A DNA stretch of 64,000 nucleotides from Halobacillus shinanisalinarum (GCF_022919835.1 NZ_CP095074.1:1116001-1180000), one strand, 5' to 3'. Counted from the stretch's first letter, positions 9,180-18,849 are shown. Numbers and translations are program-made. The notes: generated by a model from the letters alone, not told the origin.

Positions 9180-9356
9180 TCAGTTCTTGATAAAAAAATC
9201 ATAGCAGTCCTGACATAGTTCCATCCATGACGTTCTTCCATCCGTCACAGCTATAATGTCATGTTCATCCACCTGTTCTTTACACTTCCAGCAAGGTACA
9301 GTGTGGTTAGTTAAAGATTCTTTTTCAAATCTGCTCATATTTTCATAATGACTCAT
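9180..9356 (-). CDS. Small zinc-ribbon protein, 58 residues, unknown function
   Basis: The frame reads MSHYENMSRFEKESLTNHTV, then PCWKCKEQVDEHDIIAVTDG, then RTSWMELCQDCYDFFIKN. Two CxxC pairs (22-25 and 48-51) should bind one zinc ion. The ATG at 9356 has GGGGAG about 9 nt upstream, and the stop is TGA at 9180-9182. Codon use and the spaced cysteines make it a convincing gene despite its size. It lies alone between two convergent terminators. The family was not recognised; zinc ribbons of this size often bind nucleic acid or partner proteins. Confidence 0.75.
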   Translation of the reverse strand: MSHYENMSRFEKESLTNHTVPCWKCKEQVDEHDIIAVTDGRTSWMELCQDCYDFFIKN

Positions 9357-9540
9357 ACCATTTGCTCCCCGTCATTTGATTCAATGTTTATAGCATAAGT
9401 ATAGTGACCTCCCCATTAAATATCGACTCCCTATTATTGCATCTTCGCCCTAATATAACCTCTAACTCTATAGAAATCCCTAATATATAATCTGCTTTCC
9501 AAACTACATAGCCGAACGATTCACCAATAATGACACTTTT

Positions 9541-9583
9541 CCATCTTAAAATCCATATATTGGATAACCTGAGGTGGTAAATT
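9541..9583. repeat. Dispersed palindromic repeat, degraded copy 2
   Basis: The right arm TGGATAACCTGAGGTGG is clear, but the left arm is decayed to a poor match (CCATCTTAAAATCCA). It lies beyond the inhA terminator. Confidence 0.7.
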
Positions 9584-9623
9584 ATTTACATATGGATAAA
9601 GTTCTTTTTTTGGTGTCTTAGGG

Positions 9624-9674
9624 TTTTTCTATTATCTCTTTATAATAGAAAAAGGCCCCAACTATGGGACCTCT
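9624..9674 (-). terminator. Terminator region of inhA with two overlapping hairpins
   Basis: AGGTCCC pairs with GGGGCCT on the minus transcript and is followed by TTTTTC. Just beyond, TTTTTCTATTA pairs with TAATAGAAAAA, giving a second A/T-rich hairpin. Confidence 0.75.
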
Positions 9675-9695
9675 TCTAATTAAGAAGTATTTCGC

Positions 9696-12074
9696 TTATT
9701 TATAAATAAGCACTTTACCTACTGTTCCATCATGACTTTGTCCTGCTACACGGAACTTAAGCCCATGTTCTGGAACATCACGACCAGCATCAACCATTCC
9801 TTCGTTCAGATAGTTCGCACTATCCTCAAATAGCGGAGTGCGCTTCGTAAAGTTATCTTTCATTGTTCGATCACCATAATCAATGAACATTTTCTCAGTC
9901 TTATCTATACTAAAGGCAGCATCATGAATCTGATAACGAGTCGAAGCAGCTGTACCATCACTCCAGTTGAGTGTGTGCTGATCGGCATCTACTACACCAA
10001 GGAAGCCATCACCTGGGTGAATTCCTGTCCAGTTTTCAGTGTACTTATTATCCACATACCACACCACTAAACCTTCATCATATTCCATTAGACTGTTTCC
10101 GCGGCGAAGATTAGCAAGACCTCTATCTACACCGTTCTGGCTGCGCCATTCTAGTAAATAATAGTGTTCAGAAGTTTTCTTCCCATCAGATTTAGTAAAG
10201 CCGTTTAACTCGAAGCTGCTTTCGCCCTCTGCATCATCAAACACGACTTCTTCACCATCAGCTTGAACACTGATATCGTCTGCGTAGAATCCTGGCAAAA
10301 TAGCTGCCGCATCTGTTTTGTACTTAAAGCCTACTTCCACTTCTTGTCCTGAATAGGCAGAAAGATCAAAGCTGACTTCTTTCCATCCTTCAGAAGATCC
10401 GGTAATTCCATTTCCAAGATTATTCCCATTTGGATTTTCATTAGTAGTAATGGCACCTTTGATTGGATCACCATTTACCGTCACATAAGCATAATCCCAA
10501 TTGTTTTCAATGTCATACCAAGTTTGGAATGTCAGCTCTGCACTGGAAGCATTTGAGAGATCCACGGTTTTTGTCATCGTGTTTTCCAAACTATTGTCAC
10601 TGCCACTAAAGTATTCATATTGACCACTAAACGGTTCATTAATGACGGTTTTCTTATCTGGCAATGTTACTTTGACAGCATCATTATTTTTTCCTTTTGT
10701 AATACCTTCATCCAGCAGTACTTCAAAGCCTTGCTTGGAAACCTCATCTGAACTGATTTCAGTACCCGTCAACCAGTTTCCGCCAGCTGTACCTTGAAGC
10801 ATTTCTTTCGCATAAGGACTAAAACCTGTTGGCATCGTTCCAGGGATATCACCGGCCCAGCTTCCGCTTGCCATGATAGACCAATAGGCTACTGGTTCAC
10901 CGGTACCTGAATACTGTGTGTCATATTCATCTGGGAGACCAAGGTCATGACCAAATTCATGCGCCATTACCCCAACTGCACCGTCTTCCGGCTCAATGGT
11001 GTAATCAAATGCAGCCATCTGTCCGCCCCATCTATCTACAGTTGCCTCTGTACCTTCAATTGGAGTAGGCTTTGCAAGACTCCAACGGTGAGACCAAATG
11101 GCATCTGAACCTAGTGATCCACCACCCGCTTCTTCACCTACACCGGAGTGGATAACCATTAGATGGTCTACTAGTCCGTCTGCTTCCAGATAGTTTCCAT
11201 CACCATCAAGGTCATAGCGATCCCACTCATCAAAATTACTTAAATCCACATTTGGGTCTTGAGCTGCAGCGTTCAATGCTTCTTTAACAAGTCCACGAGC
11301 ATTTACGTCACTTCCATCTGGAGCCGGATCATTTGCACCGTAAGCAGCAGCTGGTTTGTCAGCTTGGTACCATCCAGCAACAGTTCCTTCGACAGAATAA
11401 CTCCCACCGGACTGTTGCTCATAATATTGCTGCATAGATACATAGTTTTTACCGTCTGGACCTGTCCAACCGCCATCACCAAACAACATATCTTCATAAT
11501 GTTCTTTAGAATAGGCGTTCTCACCATCATAGTACATGTCTGTTTCACTTGCTGACATAGAATTATGTGGCTTATCCGGATATTCGACTAGTAAAACTAA
11601 AACATTATCAGTACGTTTTTCACCGTTCCATGCTTCTTCTTCTACTGAATTTACTTTGTTTTTCTTCGCTTTCCCCAATTTATTACCTTTACCATTCGTC
11701 ATACTATTATTATTTGCATTATCTTGTAGTTTAGCACGATTCTCCTGCTTCTCTTTGGACAATTTTCCTTTATTGTCTTTTTTGGCTTTGTTAGAGGCAG
11801 CATCCGCTTTAGACTTTAGGTATTTATTCAATACCTCTTTTGCTTCAGCAGGTGAAGCATTCTTTGATAGTTTCCCGCTCTCTTTCAACATCTCAATTAA
11901 TCTTTCATCATTCGCAATCGCGACATCAAAAGGTGAACCTCCCTTTTCATGTGCGTGTGACTTATGTACATCTGACTGAGCTTTACCAGGGCTTTCAAGA
12001 GCACTTGCGCTTAATGGTCCGAACGCTAGAGTCAGAGCCAGGGCTGAGGTAACAATTTTACTAGACTTTTTCAA
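9696..12074 (-). CDS. inhA: Immune inhibitor A, secreted M6 family zinc metalloprotease
   Basis: This is a 792-residue secreted protease. Residues 1-25 form a signal peptide ending in SASA, and a Lys/Asn-rich stretch follows. The peptidase M6 domain carries the zinc site HEFGHDLGLPDEYD at 372-385. A jelly-roll domain follows (about 510-610, with YADDISV and GFKYKTDAAAILPGFY). The family degrades host antibacterial proteins in pathogens and serves general protein scavenging elsewhere. The start is TTG at 12074 with GGGGAG about 8 nt upstream; no ATG fits. It is monocistronic. The acidic composition fits a salt-tolerant host. Confidence 0.93.
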   Translation of the reverse strand: MKKSSKIVTSALALTLAFGPLSASALESPGKAQSDVHKSHAHEKGGSPFDVAIANDERLIEMLKESGKLSKNASPAEAKEVLNKYLKSKADAASNKAKKDNKGKLSKEKQENRAKLQDNANNNSMTNGKGNKLGKAKKNKVNSVEEEAWNGEKRTDNVLVLLVEYPDKPHNSMSASETDMYYDGENAYSKEHYEDMLFGDGGWTGPDGKNYVSMQQYYEQQSGGSYSVEGTVAGWYQADKPAAAYGANDPAPDGSDVNARGLVKEALNAAAQDPNVDLSNFDEWDRYDLDGDGNYLEADGLVDHLMVIHSGVGEEAGGGSLGSDAIWSHRWSLAKPTPIEGTEATVDRWGGQMAAFDYTIEPEDGAVGVMAHEFGHDLGLPDEYDTQYSGTGEPVAYWSIMASGSWAGDIPGTMPTGFSPYAKEMLQGTAGGNWLTGTEISSDEVSKQGFEVLLDEGITKGKNNDAVKVTLPDKKTVINEPFSGQYEYFSGSDNSLENTMTKTVDLSNASSAELTFQTWYDIENNWDYAYVTVNGDPIKGAITTNENPNGNNLGNGITGSSEGWKEVSFDLSAYSGQEVEVGFKYKTDAAAILPGFYADDISVQADGEEVVFDDAEGESSFELNGFTKSDGKKTSEHYYLLEWRSQNGVDRGLANLRRGNSLMEYDEGLVVWYVDNKYTENWTGIHPGDGFLGVVDADQHTLNWSDGTAASTRYQIHDAAFSIDKTEKMFIDYGDRTMKDNFTKRTPLFEDSANYLNEGMVDAGRDVPEHGLKFRVAGQSHDGTVGKVLIYK

Positions 12075-12245
12075 AATTATTTCTCCCCTTTCAAGATTTA
12101 ATGATATAAAATCACTATATACTAATATAGCAATTTATTCAGAATAATCAATCGTTTGAATAAAAACAATTTACAAATAATTAATATTACCTAAATTCCA
12201 ATTTAAAGTATTAAAGTAATTTATAAGTAAATATAATTATGTAAT

Positions 12246-12296
12246 AAACTTCCACCTCAGGTCATCCAATTTATGGATGACTTGAGGTGGAAGTTT
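12246..12296. repeat. Dispersed palindromic repeat, copy 3
   Basis: Arms of 23 nt (12246-12268 and 12274-12296) pair at 22 positions around ATTTA. The core is CCACCTCAGGTCATCCA and the private flank is AAACTT / AAGTTT. It follows the terminator of the YesL-like gene as a second hairpin. Confidence 0.9.
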
Positions 12297-12316
12297 TTGG
12301 ATTGTCTCCAAATATA

Positions 12317-12363
12317 AAAGCCTGCTCATCTGGGCTACAGTAGCTCAAACAGCAGGCTTTTTT
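12317..12363 (-). terminator. Terminator overlapping the 3' end of the YesL-like gene
   Basis: AAAAGCCTGCT pairs with AGCAGGCTTTT. The last codons and stop (12345-12347) of the gene lie inside the hairpin, so the coding end doubles as terminator arm. Confidence 0.85.
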
Positions 12364-13052
12364 GGGAGTGCCTTATTCGACACCTTCATATGCAATCGGT
12401 AAAATGCCGAAAATGATAAGAAAGAAAGGAGTGATCCCGTAAATAGTGGGATCAGTAGGGGAAACATATATAGACTGATATAGAGGATAATCCCCGAACT
12501 GATCGCGACCGCAACAAACAACAGTGGACTCCCTATTGTAATCAAGAAAGAATGTTTGAATAAGGCGCCGATCTTCATATCATAATGCACAATGACAGAT
12601 AAAAAGTTCAACATCCATACGAAAATGAGAATGCCCATAATCATAAATAGGTTCATTAATAATTCATTTCGGCTGGAAAAATAATAGATATCAGCGACTA
12701 GCACTCCCCATATAATGACAAAAATCAAACCACCGAAGAAACTAGTCTTATAATTTTCCTTATAGTAGTTGAAGAATGTCCGCGCATTGCCCGGATCCTC
12801 TTCTTTCCTAACCCATTCACGGGCCTTCGCAAAGAGCGCGGTAGTAGCAGGGAAGAACAAAAATGGCAACAGCACAATCAACGGAACCGTTAAATACAGA
12901 ACCCCAGCATTATTTTCTAGGTATAATAAACTGAGAAGAAGAAGTCCGATCGGTAAGTTGTACAGTGCCCACAGCAAGTTTGACAGTGAAAATCGCATAA
13001 TCCATTCACTAATTACATAAAACCCGCCCATAACACCTATATTGCTTCTCAC
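12345..13052 (-). CDS. YesL-like DUF624 membrane protein of a sugar operon
   Basis: This 235-residue protein has five to six hydrophobic segments and the YesL-type opening GGFYVISEWIMRFSLSNLLW. Such proteins are regularly encoded with sugar ABC importers in Bacilli, but their role is unproven. A longer frame starts at 13118, inside the preceding gene. GTG at 13052 lies 7 nt after GGGGGAG and gives MRSNIGVMGG, which is the better start. It is the last gene of the operon that begins at 21190. Confidence 0.85.
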   Translation of the reverse strand: MRSNIGVMGGFYVISEWIMRFSLSNLLWALYNLPIGLLLLSLLYLENNAGVLYLTVPLIVLLPFLFFPATTALFAKAREWVRKEEDPGNARTFFNYYKENYKTSFFGGLIFVIIWGVLVADIYYFSSRNELLMNLFMIMGILIFVWMLNFLSVIVHYDMKIGALFKHSFLITIGSPLLFVAVAISSGIILYISLYMFPLLIPLFTGSLLSFLSFSAFYRLHMKVSNKALPKKPAV

Positions 13053-13083
13053 GATCAATCTCCCCCTTCCGATAAAAACTAAT

Positions 13084-14052
13084 TTACGCCCACCACATAT
13101 CGGCAGGTGGTTCTTCAATAATAACAGCTTTCAAGTTTTTCACTGCTTGATTGAACCCTTCACTGATCGACATGATCGGATCTTCGTGCTCGATACTGAT
13201 CACATGATCATAACCATATGTGCGAAGTGCACTTACAATATTAGACCACTCCTGTATTCCATGCCCATAACCGACCGAACGGAAACTCCAAGCACGCGTT
13301 TTGACTTCAGAATAGGGCTGCATGTCAGTCAGTCCATACATGTTAACGTTATCCTGGTCAATGTACGTGTCCTTCGCATGGAAATGATGAATCGCCCCGG
13401 CATTGCCCAATATTTTAATTGCAGCAACGGGATCGATCCCTTGCCACCAAAGATGACTTGGGTCAAGGTTAGCACCAATTGCATCACTTGTTGCTTCACG
13501 TAGTTTCAACATCGTATACGGTGTATGCACGAGGAAGCCTGCGTGCAACTCTAGCCCTACCTTAACACCATGTTGTTCAGCAAACTTACTTTGCTCTTTC
13601 CAATAGGGAATCAGCTTCTCATTCCATTGCCACTCTAATACGTCAGAGTACTCAGCTGGCCATGGAGTGACGGGCCAGTTCGGCGACGTATCCGCTTCGG
13701 ATCCGCCTGGTGTTCCCGAAAACGTATTGACGACTGGTACATCAAGCAGGCTCGCTAATTTAACCGACTTAACAAAAGAATCGTGTGACTCCTGAGCAAA
13801 TTTTTCATCTGGAGAAATCGGGTTTCCATGACAGCTGAACGCACTGATCGTCAACCCGCGAGAGTGAACTTTGTCCAGGAATTCGACGCGTTTCTCTTCG
13901 TTTTCAAGCAGTTCGTCCACGTTACAATGGGCGGTGCCCGGATAGCCCCCTGTGCCGATTTCGACGGCTTTGAGACCGGATTCTTTCACATGATCGAGCA
14001 TGTCTTCAAATGATTTATCGGCAAAAAGCACTGTAAACACGCCTAATTTCAT
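13084..14052 (-). CDS. Sugar phosphate isomerase/epimerase-like TIM-barrel protein
   Basis: This is a 322-residue member of the xylose isomerase-like/AP endonuclease 2 superfamily. MKLGVFTVLFADKSFEDMLDHV opens the barrel; VGLELHAGFLVHTP, GANLDPSHLWWQGIDP and ISIEHEDP carry the metal-binding Glu, Asp and His residues. Relatives isomerise or epimerise sugars or cleave 3-keto-glycosides. It follows two Gfo/Idh dehydrogenases and a ThuA-like protein, so action on an oxidised sugar is likely. ATG at 14052, 7 nt after GGAGGA, replaces an upstream ATG that lies inside the ribosome site. Confidence 0.88.
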   Translation of the reverse strand: MKLGVFTVLFADKSFEDMLDHVKESGLKAVEIGTGGYPGTAHCNVDELLENEEKRVEFLDKVHSRGLTISAFSCHGNPISPDEKFAQESHDSFVKSVKLASLLDVPVVNTFSGTPGGSEADTSPNWPVTPWPAEYSDVLEWQWNEKLIPYWKEQSKFAEQHGVKVGLELHAGFLVHTPYTMLKLREATSDAIGANLDPSHLWWQGIDPVAAIKILGNAGAIHHFHAKDTYIDQDNVNMYGLTDMQPYSEVKTRAWSFRSVGYGHGIQEWSNIVSALRTYGYDHVISIEHEDPIMSISEGFNQAVKNLKAVIIEEPPADMWWA

Positions 14053-14072
14053 GACAATCTCCTCCATTCAAA

Positions 14073-15113
14073 TTATGTTAGTTTAATACTTGAACCCGTT
14101 GCACTGCTTTTATAAATCGCTTCCATCAGTTGGGTCACCCTTAGTGCCTGTTCCGGTTTAACGACCAATTCCGACTCTCCTAAACAGCTATCTACAAAAT
14201 TCTGCGCTTGTAAAAATCCTGGACTGAGCATACCTTCAGGAATCTTGGCTTCGGTATTCCAGACTGTTCCGTACTTCGTCTGATAAAGTGCAAATGGATA
14301 AACATCCATGCCGCCATCTACACCAGAAATACTTAATGTTGTATGATCTTCTTTGATGTTAGCCGCCCATGAGCATTCAAATTGCATGGATAGGCCATTT
14401 TCAAAAGCGATATAACTCGTTACATGGTCATCGACATTGAACGTTTCATGATCGAACGCTCCCCAATCATTCACTTGACCCGGTGTTTTGCTTAAACGAT
14501 CATATGTCTTTCCGATGACTTCAACAGGTTTTGGGTCGTCTAGCAGCCATAAAGCCAAATCTAGCAAGTGACAGCCAAAATCAATTAAACTTCCTCCGCC
14601 TTGTAAGTCTTTATTCGTAAATACACCCCACCCCGGCACTTTACGACGACGCATCGCTTGGACGCGTGTCACTAGTGGATCGCCGATTTCGCCGTTAAAA
14701 ATTGCTTCCTTTGCCAGCTTCGCCTCTTGAGTGTATCTGTAATGATAGGCGATCGATAGCAGACGATCATTCCGCTTGGATGCCTCTATCATAGCTTCAC
14801 ATTCTTCTGTCGTCATTGCCATTGGCTTTTCACACAGGACGTGAACGCCTGCATTAAGCGCAGCTACAGCAATTTCCGCGTGAAACTTGTTTGGTGTACA
14901 AATTGTCACGGCATCGACCACTTCAAAAAGCTGCTCATATTTTTCAAAAATATATGGGATCTCAAACATTGTCGCAACTGATTCAGCTCGCTCAATATTT
15001 ATATCCTGGATCGCTGTCAGCTCTACTGTCTCCTTCATTCCGGCAAAAGCAGGGATATGCCGCTCCTGGGCAATCCCGCCAACACCGATCACTCCCATTT
15101 TCAATTTGCTCAT
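14073..15113 (-). CDS. Gfo/Idh/MocA family NAD(P)-dependent sugar dehydrogenase (second of two)
   Basis: A 346-residue oxidoreductase. The Rossmann motif GVIGVGGIAQERHIPAF (residues 7-23) binds the nucleotide. The family motif CEKPMAMT follows near 95-102, with the catalytic Lys of EKP. The C-terminal domain is the GFO/IDH/MocA sheet. It probably oxidises or reduces a sugar or glycoside hydroxyl. It lies 6 nt downstream of a related dehydrogenase gene (15120-16151), and the two share only moderate similarity, so they may act on different positions or form a mixed pair. The exact substrate is unknown. Confidence 0.9.
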   Translation of the reverse strand: MSKLKMGVIGVGGIAQERHIPAFAGMKETVELTAIQDINIERAESVATMFEIPYIFEKYEQLFEVVDAVTICTPNKFHAEIAVAALNAGVHVLCEKPMAMTTEECEAMIEASKRNDRLLSIAYHYRYTQEAKLAKEAIFNGEIGDPLVTRVQAMRRRKVPGWGVFTNKDLQGGGSLIDFGCHLLDLALWLLDDPKPVEVIGKTYDRLSKTPGQVNDWGAFDHETFNVDDHVTSYIAFENGLSMQFECSWAANIKEDHTTLSISGVDGGMDVYPFALYQTKYGTVWNTEAKIPEGMLSPGFLQAQNFVDSCLGESELVVKPEQALRVTQLMEAIYKSSATGSSIKLT

Positions 15114-15119
15114 ACTACA

Positions 15120-16151
15120 TCACTTCTCTAACTTTGAAATTTTACGTGTTTTACCTGATTCGAGTGCGGCCAAAATCACTTCCAGCGCACGTTTTCCTTC
15201 ATGACCATCGATTAACGGCTGCTTATCATTCACTACGCAATCAACAAAATGATCGATCACGTGCGTATTCGTCTGACCACCCTCGTCATTTGACTGGATT
15301 TGGCCAAGCTCATATTTTACGACTTCTCCAGTAGCATACTGAGCAACAAGCGAGTGAACGGGGTCGTCTTCTAAACGCAATGTCGCCTTTTCGCCATAAA
15401 TAATTGTTGAGTTATCCTCTTCAGGCTTGTATGCCCAGCTTGCTGTTAGCGTTCCGATTACGCCAGACTCAGTACGCAATATACAAACCGCATTATCATC
15501 GACGGTAATTCCTTCTTTTGCGTTATTCTCAATAAACCCAGCCACATCAACAAACTCTTCTCCCAACAGGTAGCGAAGCAAATCGGATTTATGTACACCA
15601 AGATCACCCATCGCACCGATGAAGGCCTGATCCTTTTTGAAGAACCAGCTATCCGCCCCATCTGCACTCCAGCCTTCTGGGCCGCCGTGGCCAAATGTTG
15701 TTCGGAAGCTGTAAACTTTTCCGAGATCCCCTGATTCGATTAACTGACGAGCCTTTTCATGGGAAGCAACAAATCGTTGGTTATGGGCGATCATTAGTTT
15801 CTTGTTATTACGTTCAGCTACTTCAATCATCTCTTCCGCTTCTTCACGTGATGTCGCCATCGGCTTTTCACATAAAACGTGTGCGCCTGCGTTCAATGCA
15901 GCAATCGATACCGGTGCATGCAAGTAGTTTGGCAGGCATACGCTAACGGCATCCACATCTTCTTTTTGCAAAAGATCCTCGTAATTCGTGTAAGAACGGG
16001 CACCAAACGCTTCCGCAGTCACCATGGCACGCTCTTCCACAATGTCACAAACTGCTATGATATCCACTTGATCATTCGCTTCATACTCCATCAAATGACG
16101 ATTTTGTGCGATACTTCCACACCCGATAATTGCTACTTTCAAATTAACCAT
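15120..16151 (-). CDS. Gfo/Idh/MocA family NAD(P)-dependent sugar dehydrogenase (first of two)
   Basis: A 343-residue oxidoreductase with a Rossmann motif VAIIGCGSIAQNRHLMEYE near the start and the conserved CEKPMATSREEAEEMI near residues 93-108. AHNQRFVASHEKARQLIESG is typical of the family. ThuB-type members make 3-keto sugars. It lies directly after the ThuA-like gene, the same pairing as thuA-thuB for trehalose and related disaccharides in rhizobia, so 3-oxidation of a glycoside is the leading idea. The start ATG at 16151 has GGAGG upstream. Confidence 0.9.
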   Translation of the reverse strand: MVNLKVAIIGCGSIAQNRHLMEYEANDQVDIIAVCDIVEERAMVTAEAFGARSYTNYEDLLQKEDVDAVSVCLPNYLHAPVSIAALNAGAHVLCEKPMATSREEAEEMIEVAERNNKKLMIAHNQRFVASHEKARQLIESGDLGKVYSFRTTFGHGGPEGWSADGADSWFFKKDQAFIGAMGDLGVHKSDLLRYLLGEEFVDVAGFIENNAKEGITVDDNAVCILRTESGVIGTLTASWAYKPEEDNSTIIYGEKATLRLEDDPVHSLVAQYATGEVVKYELGQIQSNDEGGQTNTHVIDHFVDCVVNDKQPLIDGHEGKRALEVILAALESGKTRKISKLEK

Positions 16152-16162
16152 GCGATCTCCTC

Positions 16163-16882
16163 CTATTTTTCAGAAATATTCTCTAAGGGCTGGGAATTCC
16201 CATACACATTCTTCGGCGTACCATCATTATTGGCCCACTTCACACCATTTTGTATCACCTTTTGTACATCTTTATGATAGTACGTCGGATACGTTTCATG
16301 ACCTGGACGGAAGTAGAAGACCTTACCACGGCCACGCTTGAACGTCGCCCCGCTACGGAACACCTCGCCACCCTCAAACCAACTTACAAAGACAAGTTCA
16401 TCAGGTGTCGGAATATCAAAATGTTCTCCATACATTTCTTCCTTTTCGATCTCAATATATTCGCCAATCCCCTCTGTGATCGGATGCGTCGGATCTACCA
16501 CCCACATACGCTCACGATCATCAGCCTCACGCCATTTCAAATCACATGTCGTACCCATCAGCTTTTTGAATATTTTGGAAAAATGGCCAGAATGCAAGAC
16601 AACGAGGCCCATCCCATCTAAGACACGTTGTTTCACTCTTTCAGCGACTTCATCTTTCACCTCGTCATGAGCTTTATGTCCCCACCAGACTAATACGTCC
16701 GTATTGGCAAGTACCTCATCCGTCAAGCCGTGCTCTTCTTCATCAAGTGTCGCGGTTTTAACAACGTGGTCCTCCCCTTCAAGGAATTCTGCTATACATG
16801 TATGAATCCCTTCAGGATAAATGTCTGTAACGACTGGATTTTCTTTTTCATGGCGATATTCGTTCCATACTGTAATGTTCAT
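16163..16882 (-). CDS. ThuA-like domain protein (trehalose utilisation type)
   Basis: A 239-residue protein with a class I amidotransferase-like fold. [27 protein letters not shown] is the usual ThuA opening. [14 protein letters not shown] and [16 protein letters not shown] carry the conserved His and Trp residues. HPITEGIG and [14 protein letters not shown] follow. ThuA proteins occur with Gfo/Idh dehydrogenases in disaccharide use, where they act on 3-keto sugars. A LacI-type palindrome lies about 30 nt upstream, so the catabolic half of the operon may have its own regulated promoter. Confidence 0.9.
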   Translation of the reverse strand: MNITVWNEYRHEKENPVVTDIYPEGIHTCIAEFLEGEDHVVKTATLDEEEHGLTDEVLANTDVLVWWGHKAHDEVKDEVAERVKQRVLDGMGLVVLHSGHFSKIFKKLMGTTCDLKWREADDRERMWVVDPTHPITEGIGEYIEIEKEEMYGEHFDIPTPDELVFVSWFEGGEVFRSGATFKRGRGKVFYFRPGHETYPTYYHKDVQKVIQNGVKWANNDGTPKNVYGNSQPLENISEK

Positions 16883-16912
16883 TGTATTCGCTCCTTTTTA
16901 GTTATTATAGTG

Positions 16913-16924
16913 GCAAACGTTTGC
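16913..16924. promoter_or_regulatory. LacI-type operator between the regulator and ThuA genes
   Basis: GCAAACGTTTGC is a perfect 12-bp palindrome with a central CG, the usual half-site pattern for LacI/GalR proteins. Similar boxes precede the binding-protein gene of the same operon. A cre site for CcpA is an alternative. Confidence 0.65.
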
Positions 16925-16955
16925 ATCTTTTCGCATAGGAAAAAAGCGTATGTAC

Positions 16956-17996
16956 TCAAAAACCAGCTAGGTCTTTTTTAATACAAGATTCTCTTTCTAC
17001 AATTGTTGTTGGTACAATTACGCTTCGCTTTAGCATCTTAGGATCATGCAGCAATTGAATTAAACTCTGGCCGGATTCATATCCCAGCTGGTAAGAGTTC
17101 GTATCTACCGTCGTTAGTGGCGGATTCGACAATTTAGCAATCATCGTATTATTAAATCCTATTATGCTTACTTCTTCTGGCATTTTAATGTTTCGTTCTT
17201 GCAATGTCGCCATAACTTTCAAAGCATTAAAATCATCTGTAATCACTAAGGCAGTAGGTGGTTCAGACAAGTCCATCAATTCATTGATGATCTGTGTGCT
17301 ATCTCCATTTTCAATTTCTATATTCCTTAAATAGCTCTCAGGTAAATTCAGCTTGTGTTCGTTTGCAGCATATTTGAAACCTTCTAGACGTGCATTAGCT
17401 ACCTCGAAATGAGAATCCCCACCGATGAAACCGATTTTTTCATGGCCAAGATTCACTAAAAAGTTGGTCGCATTCCGAGAGGCTTGGACGTTGTCATTGT
17501 CTACATACATCACATTGGATGAATCGACGAGTGGCTTTCCAATCATCACAAACGGAAAATCATGTTCCATTAAATAAGGAACCACTTTATCATCCTTTTT
17601 AGAATAAAGGACAATAATTCCATCTACCCTCTTTCCCTGGACCATTTTGACCACATCATTATAAATCGCTTCCTCTGACTCACCCGTTGTCAGATTGATA
17701 CCGTAATCATTTTCATTACATGCCCTGCTGATCCCACGCAGTAATTCTGAGAAGAAAGGGTTTTCAAATGAATGACTCGACGAATTCTTCATAACAATAC
17801 CAATCGTTTGTGTAGATTGGCTGACAAGTACGCGAGCATTAAAATTAAGATGGTACCCCATCTCTTCCATAACTTTGCGTACTTTACGTTTCGTTTTTTC
17901 GCTAATTCTCGGATTATTTGAAATAACACGGGAGACCGTGGACGGAGCCACGTTCGCCTGTTTTGCAACATCTTTAATTGTGACCGACACGTTCAT
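16956..17996 (-). CDS. LacI family transcriptional regulator of the sugar operon
   Basis: A 346-residue repressor. The N-terminal helix-turn-helix TIKDVAKQANVAPSTVSRVI and hinge region GYHLNFNARVL are classic LacI. The remainder is a periplasmic-binding-protein-like sensor domain. It lies inside the operon between the permease genes and the ThuA gene, so it is autogenously expressed. Its operators are probably the GCAAACG-type boxes at 16913-16924 and 21279-21382. GTG two codons downstream is an alternative start, since GAGGAG is only 3 nt from the ATG. Confidence 0.92.
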   Translation of the reverse strand: MNVSVTIKDVAKQANVAPSTVSRVISNNPRISEKTKRKVRKVMEEMGYHLNFNARVLVSQSTQTIGIVMKNSSSHSFENPFFSELLRGISRACNENDYGINLTTGESEEAIYNDVVKMVQGKRVDGIIVLYSKKDDKVVPYLMEHDFPFVMIGKPLVDSSNVMYVDNDNVQASRNATNFLVNLGHEKIGFIGGDSHFEVANARLEGFKYAANEHKLNLPESYLRNIEIENGDSTQIINELMDLSEPPTALVITDDFNALKVMATLQERNIKMPEEVSIIGFNNTMIAKLSNPPLTTVDTNSYQLGYESGQSLIQLLHDPKMLKRSVIVPTTIVERESCIKKDLAGF

Positions 17997-18024
17997 CTAC
18001 TCCTCTAATCATATTAGCCCGGAC

Positions 18025-18849
18025 TTACTTGACAGCGCCTTCAGAAACGCCCTTGATAATTTGCTTCTGAGCAAAAAAGTAACCGATGATGACCGGAATG
18101 ATCGCAATCGTCAGCCCTGCCAGCGCTAAATGCCATTGCTTCGTATACTGACCGAAGAAATAGAACATTTTCAGTGGGATCGTTGCATTGGCTTCACTCA
18201 GTACAAGTGATGGAAGTAAGTAATCGTTCCAAATCCAAATGACGTTCAATATACCTACTGTAACACTAATCGGTTTTAGTAGGGGGAAAATAATGTACCA
18301 AAATAACTGAAAACGGTTGGCGCCATCAATAATAGCTGCTTCATCCATCGTTTTAGATACGCCTGTCATTGCTCCGTGGTACAGAAAGATTGATAAACTA
18401 CATCCAAAACCGAGATACATGAAAATCAAACCGCCGGCATTCAACATGTTCGCCTGACCAAAGATCGATACAAGTGGAATCATGACTGATTGGAACGGAA
18501 TCAGCATGGCGGCGACGAAAATAAAGAAAATAATGCCGCTAAGCTTACTCTTATTACGTGCTAACGCATAACCTGCCATCGAAGAGAACAAGATGATGAC
18601 AAGGATACTCAGCCCCGTAATCAACACAGAGTTAAATAAAGACTTTAAGAACTCAAGATCAATAAAAGCTTGTACAAAGTTTTCAAAGGCGAGTGATTCA
18701 GGTAATCCTAAAACACCGCCAAAAATTTCCCTCTTTGTTTTAAAGGCATTGACGAGCATAAGATAGAACGGTGCTATCCACAATAATCCTAATACAATAC
18801 CAAGGATTTCGATTGAGAATAAATTCCGTTTTTCTTTGTTTTTCTTCAT
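18025..18849 (-). CDS. Carbohydrate ABC transporter permease, MalG type
   Basis: A 274-residue membrane protein with six segments. The coupling motif region MDEAAIIDGANRFQLFWYIIFPLLKP is the EAA loop for the cytoplasmic ATPase. It pairs with the MalF-type subunit encoded immediately upstream, whose stop it overlaps by 1 nt. No ATPase gene is in the operon, so the shared MsmX-type ATPase encoded elsewhere probably drives it, as for other Bacillus sugar importers. Confidence 0.92.
   Translation of the reverse strand: MKKNKEKRNLFSIEILGIVLGLLWIAPFYLMLVNAFKTKREIFGGVLGLPESLAFENFVQAFIDLEFLKSLFNSVLITGLSILVIILFSSMAGYALARNKSKLSGIIFFIFVAAMLIPFQSVMIPLVSIFGQANMLNAGGLIFMYLGFGCSLSIFLYHGAMTGVSKTMDEAAIIDGANRFQLFWYIIFPLLKPISVTVGILNVIWIWNDYLLPSLVLSEANATIPLKMFYFFGQYTKQWHLALAGLTIAIIPVIIGYFFAQKQIIKGVSEGAVK

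Larger units (their letters stand above)
9357..9695. other. Intergenic region between the zinc-ribbon gene and inhA
   Basis: It holds the degraded palindromic repeat and the inhA terminators described separately. No further gene was seen. Confidence 0.5.

Noticed and set aside
11259..12052. Several plus-strand frames opposite inhA
   Set aside because: Shadows of the minus-strand inhA coding sequence, with no ribosome sites or recognisable domains.
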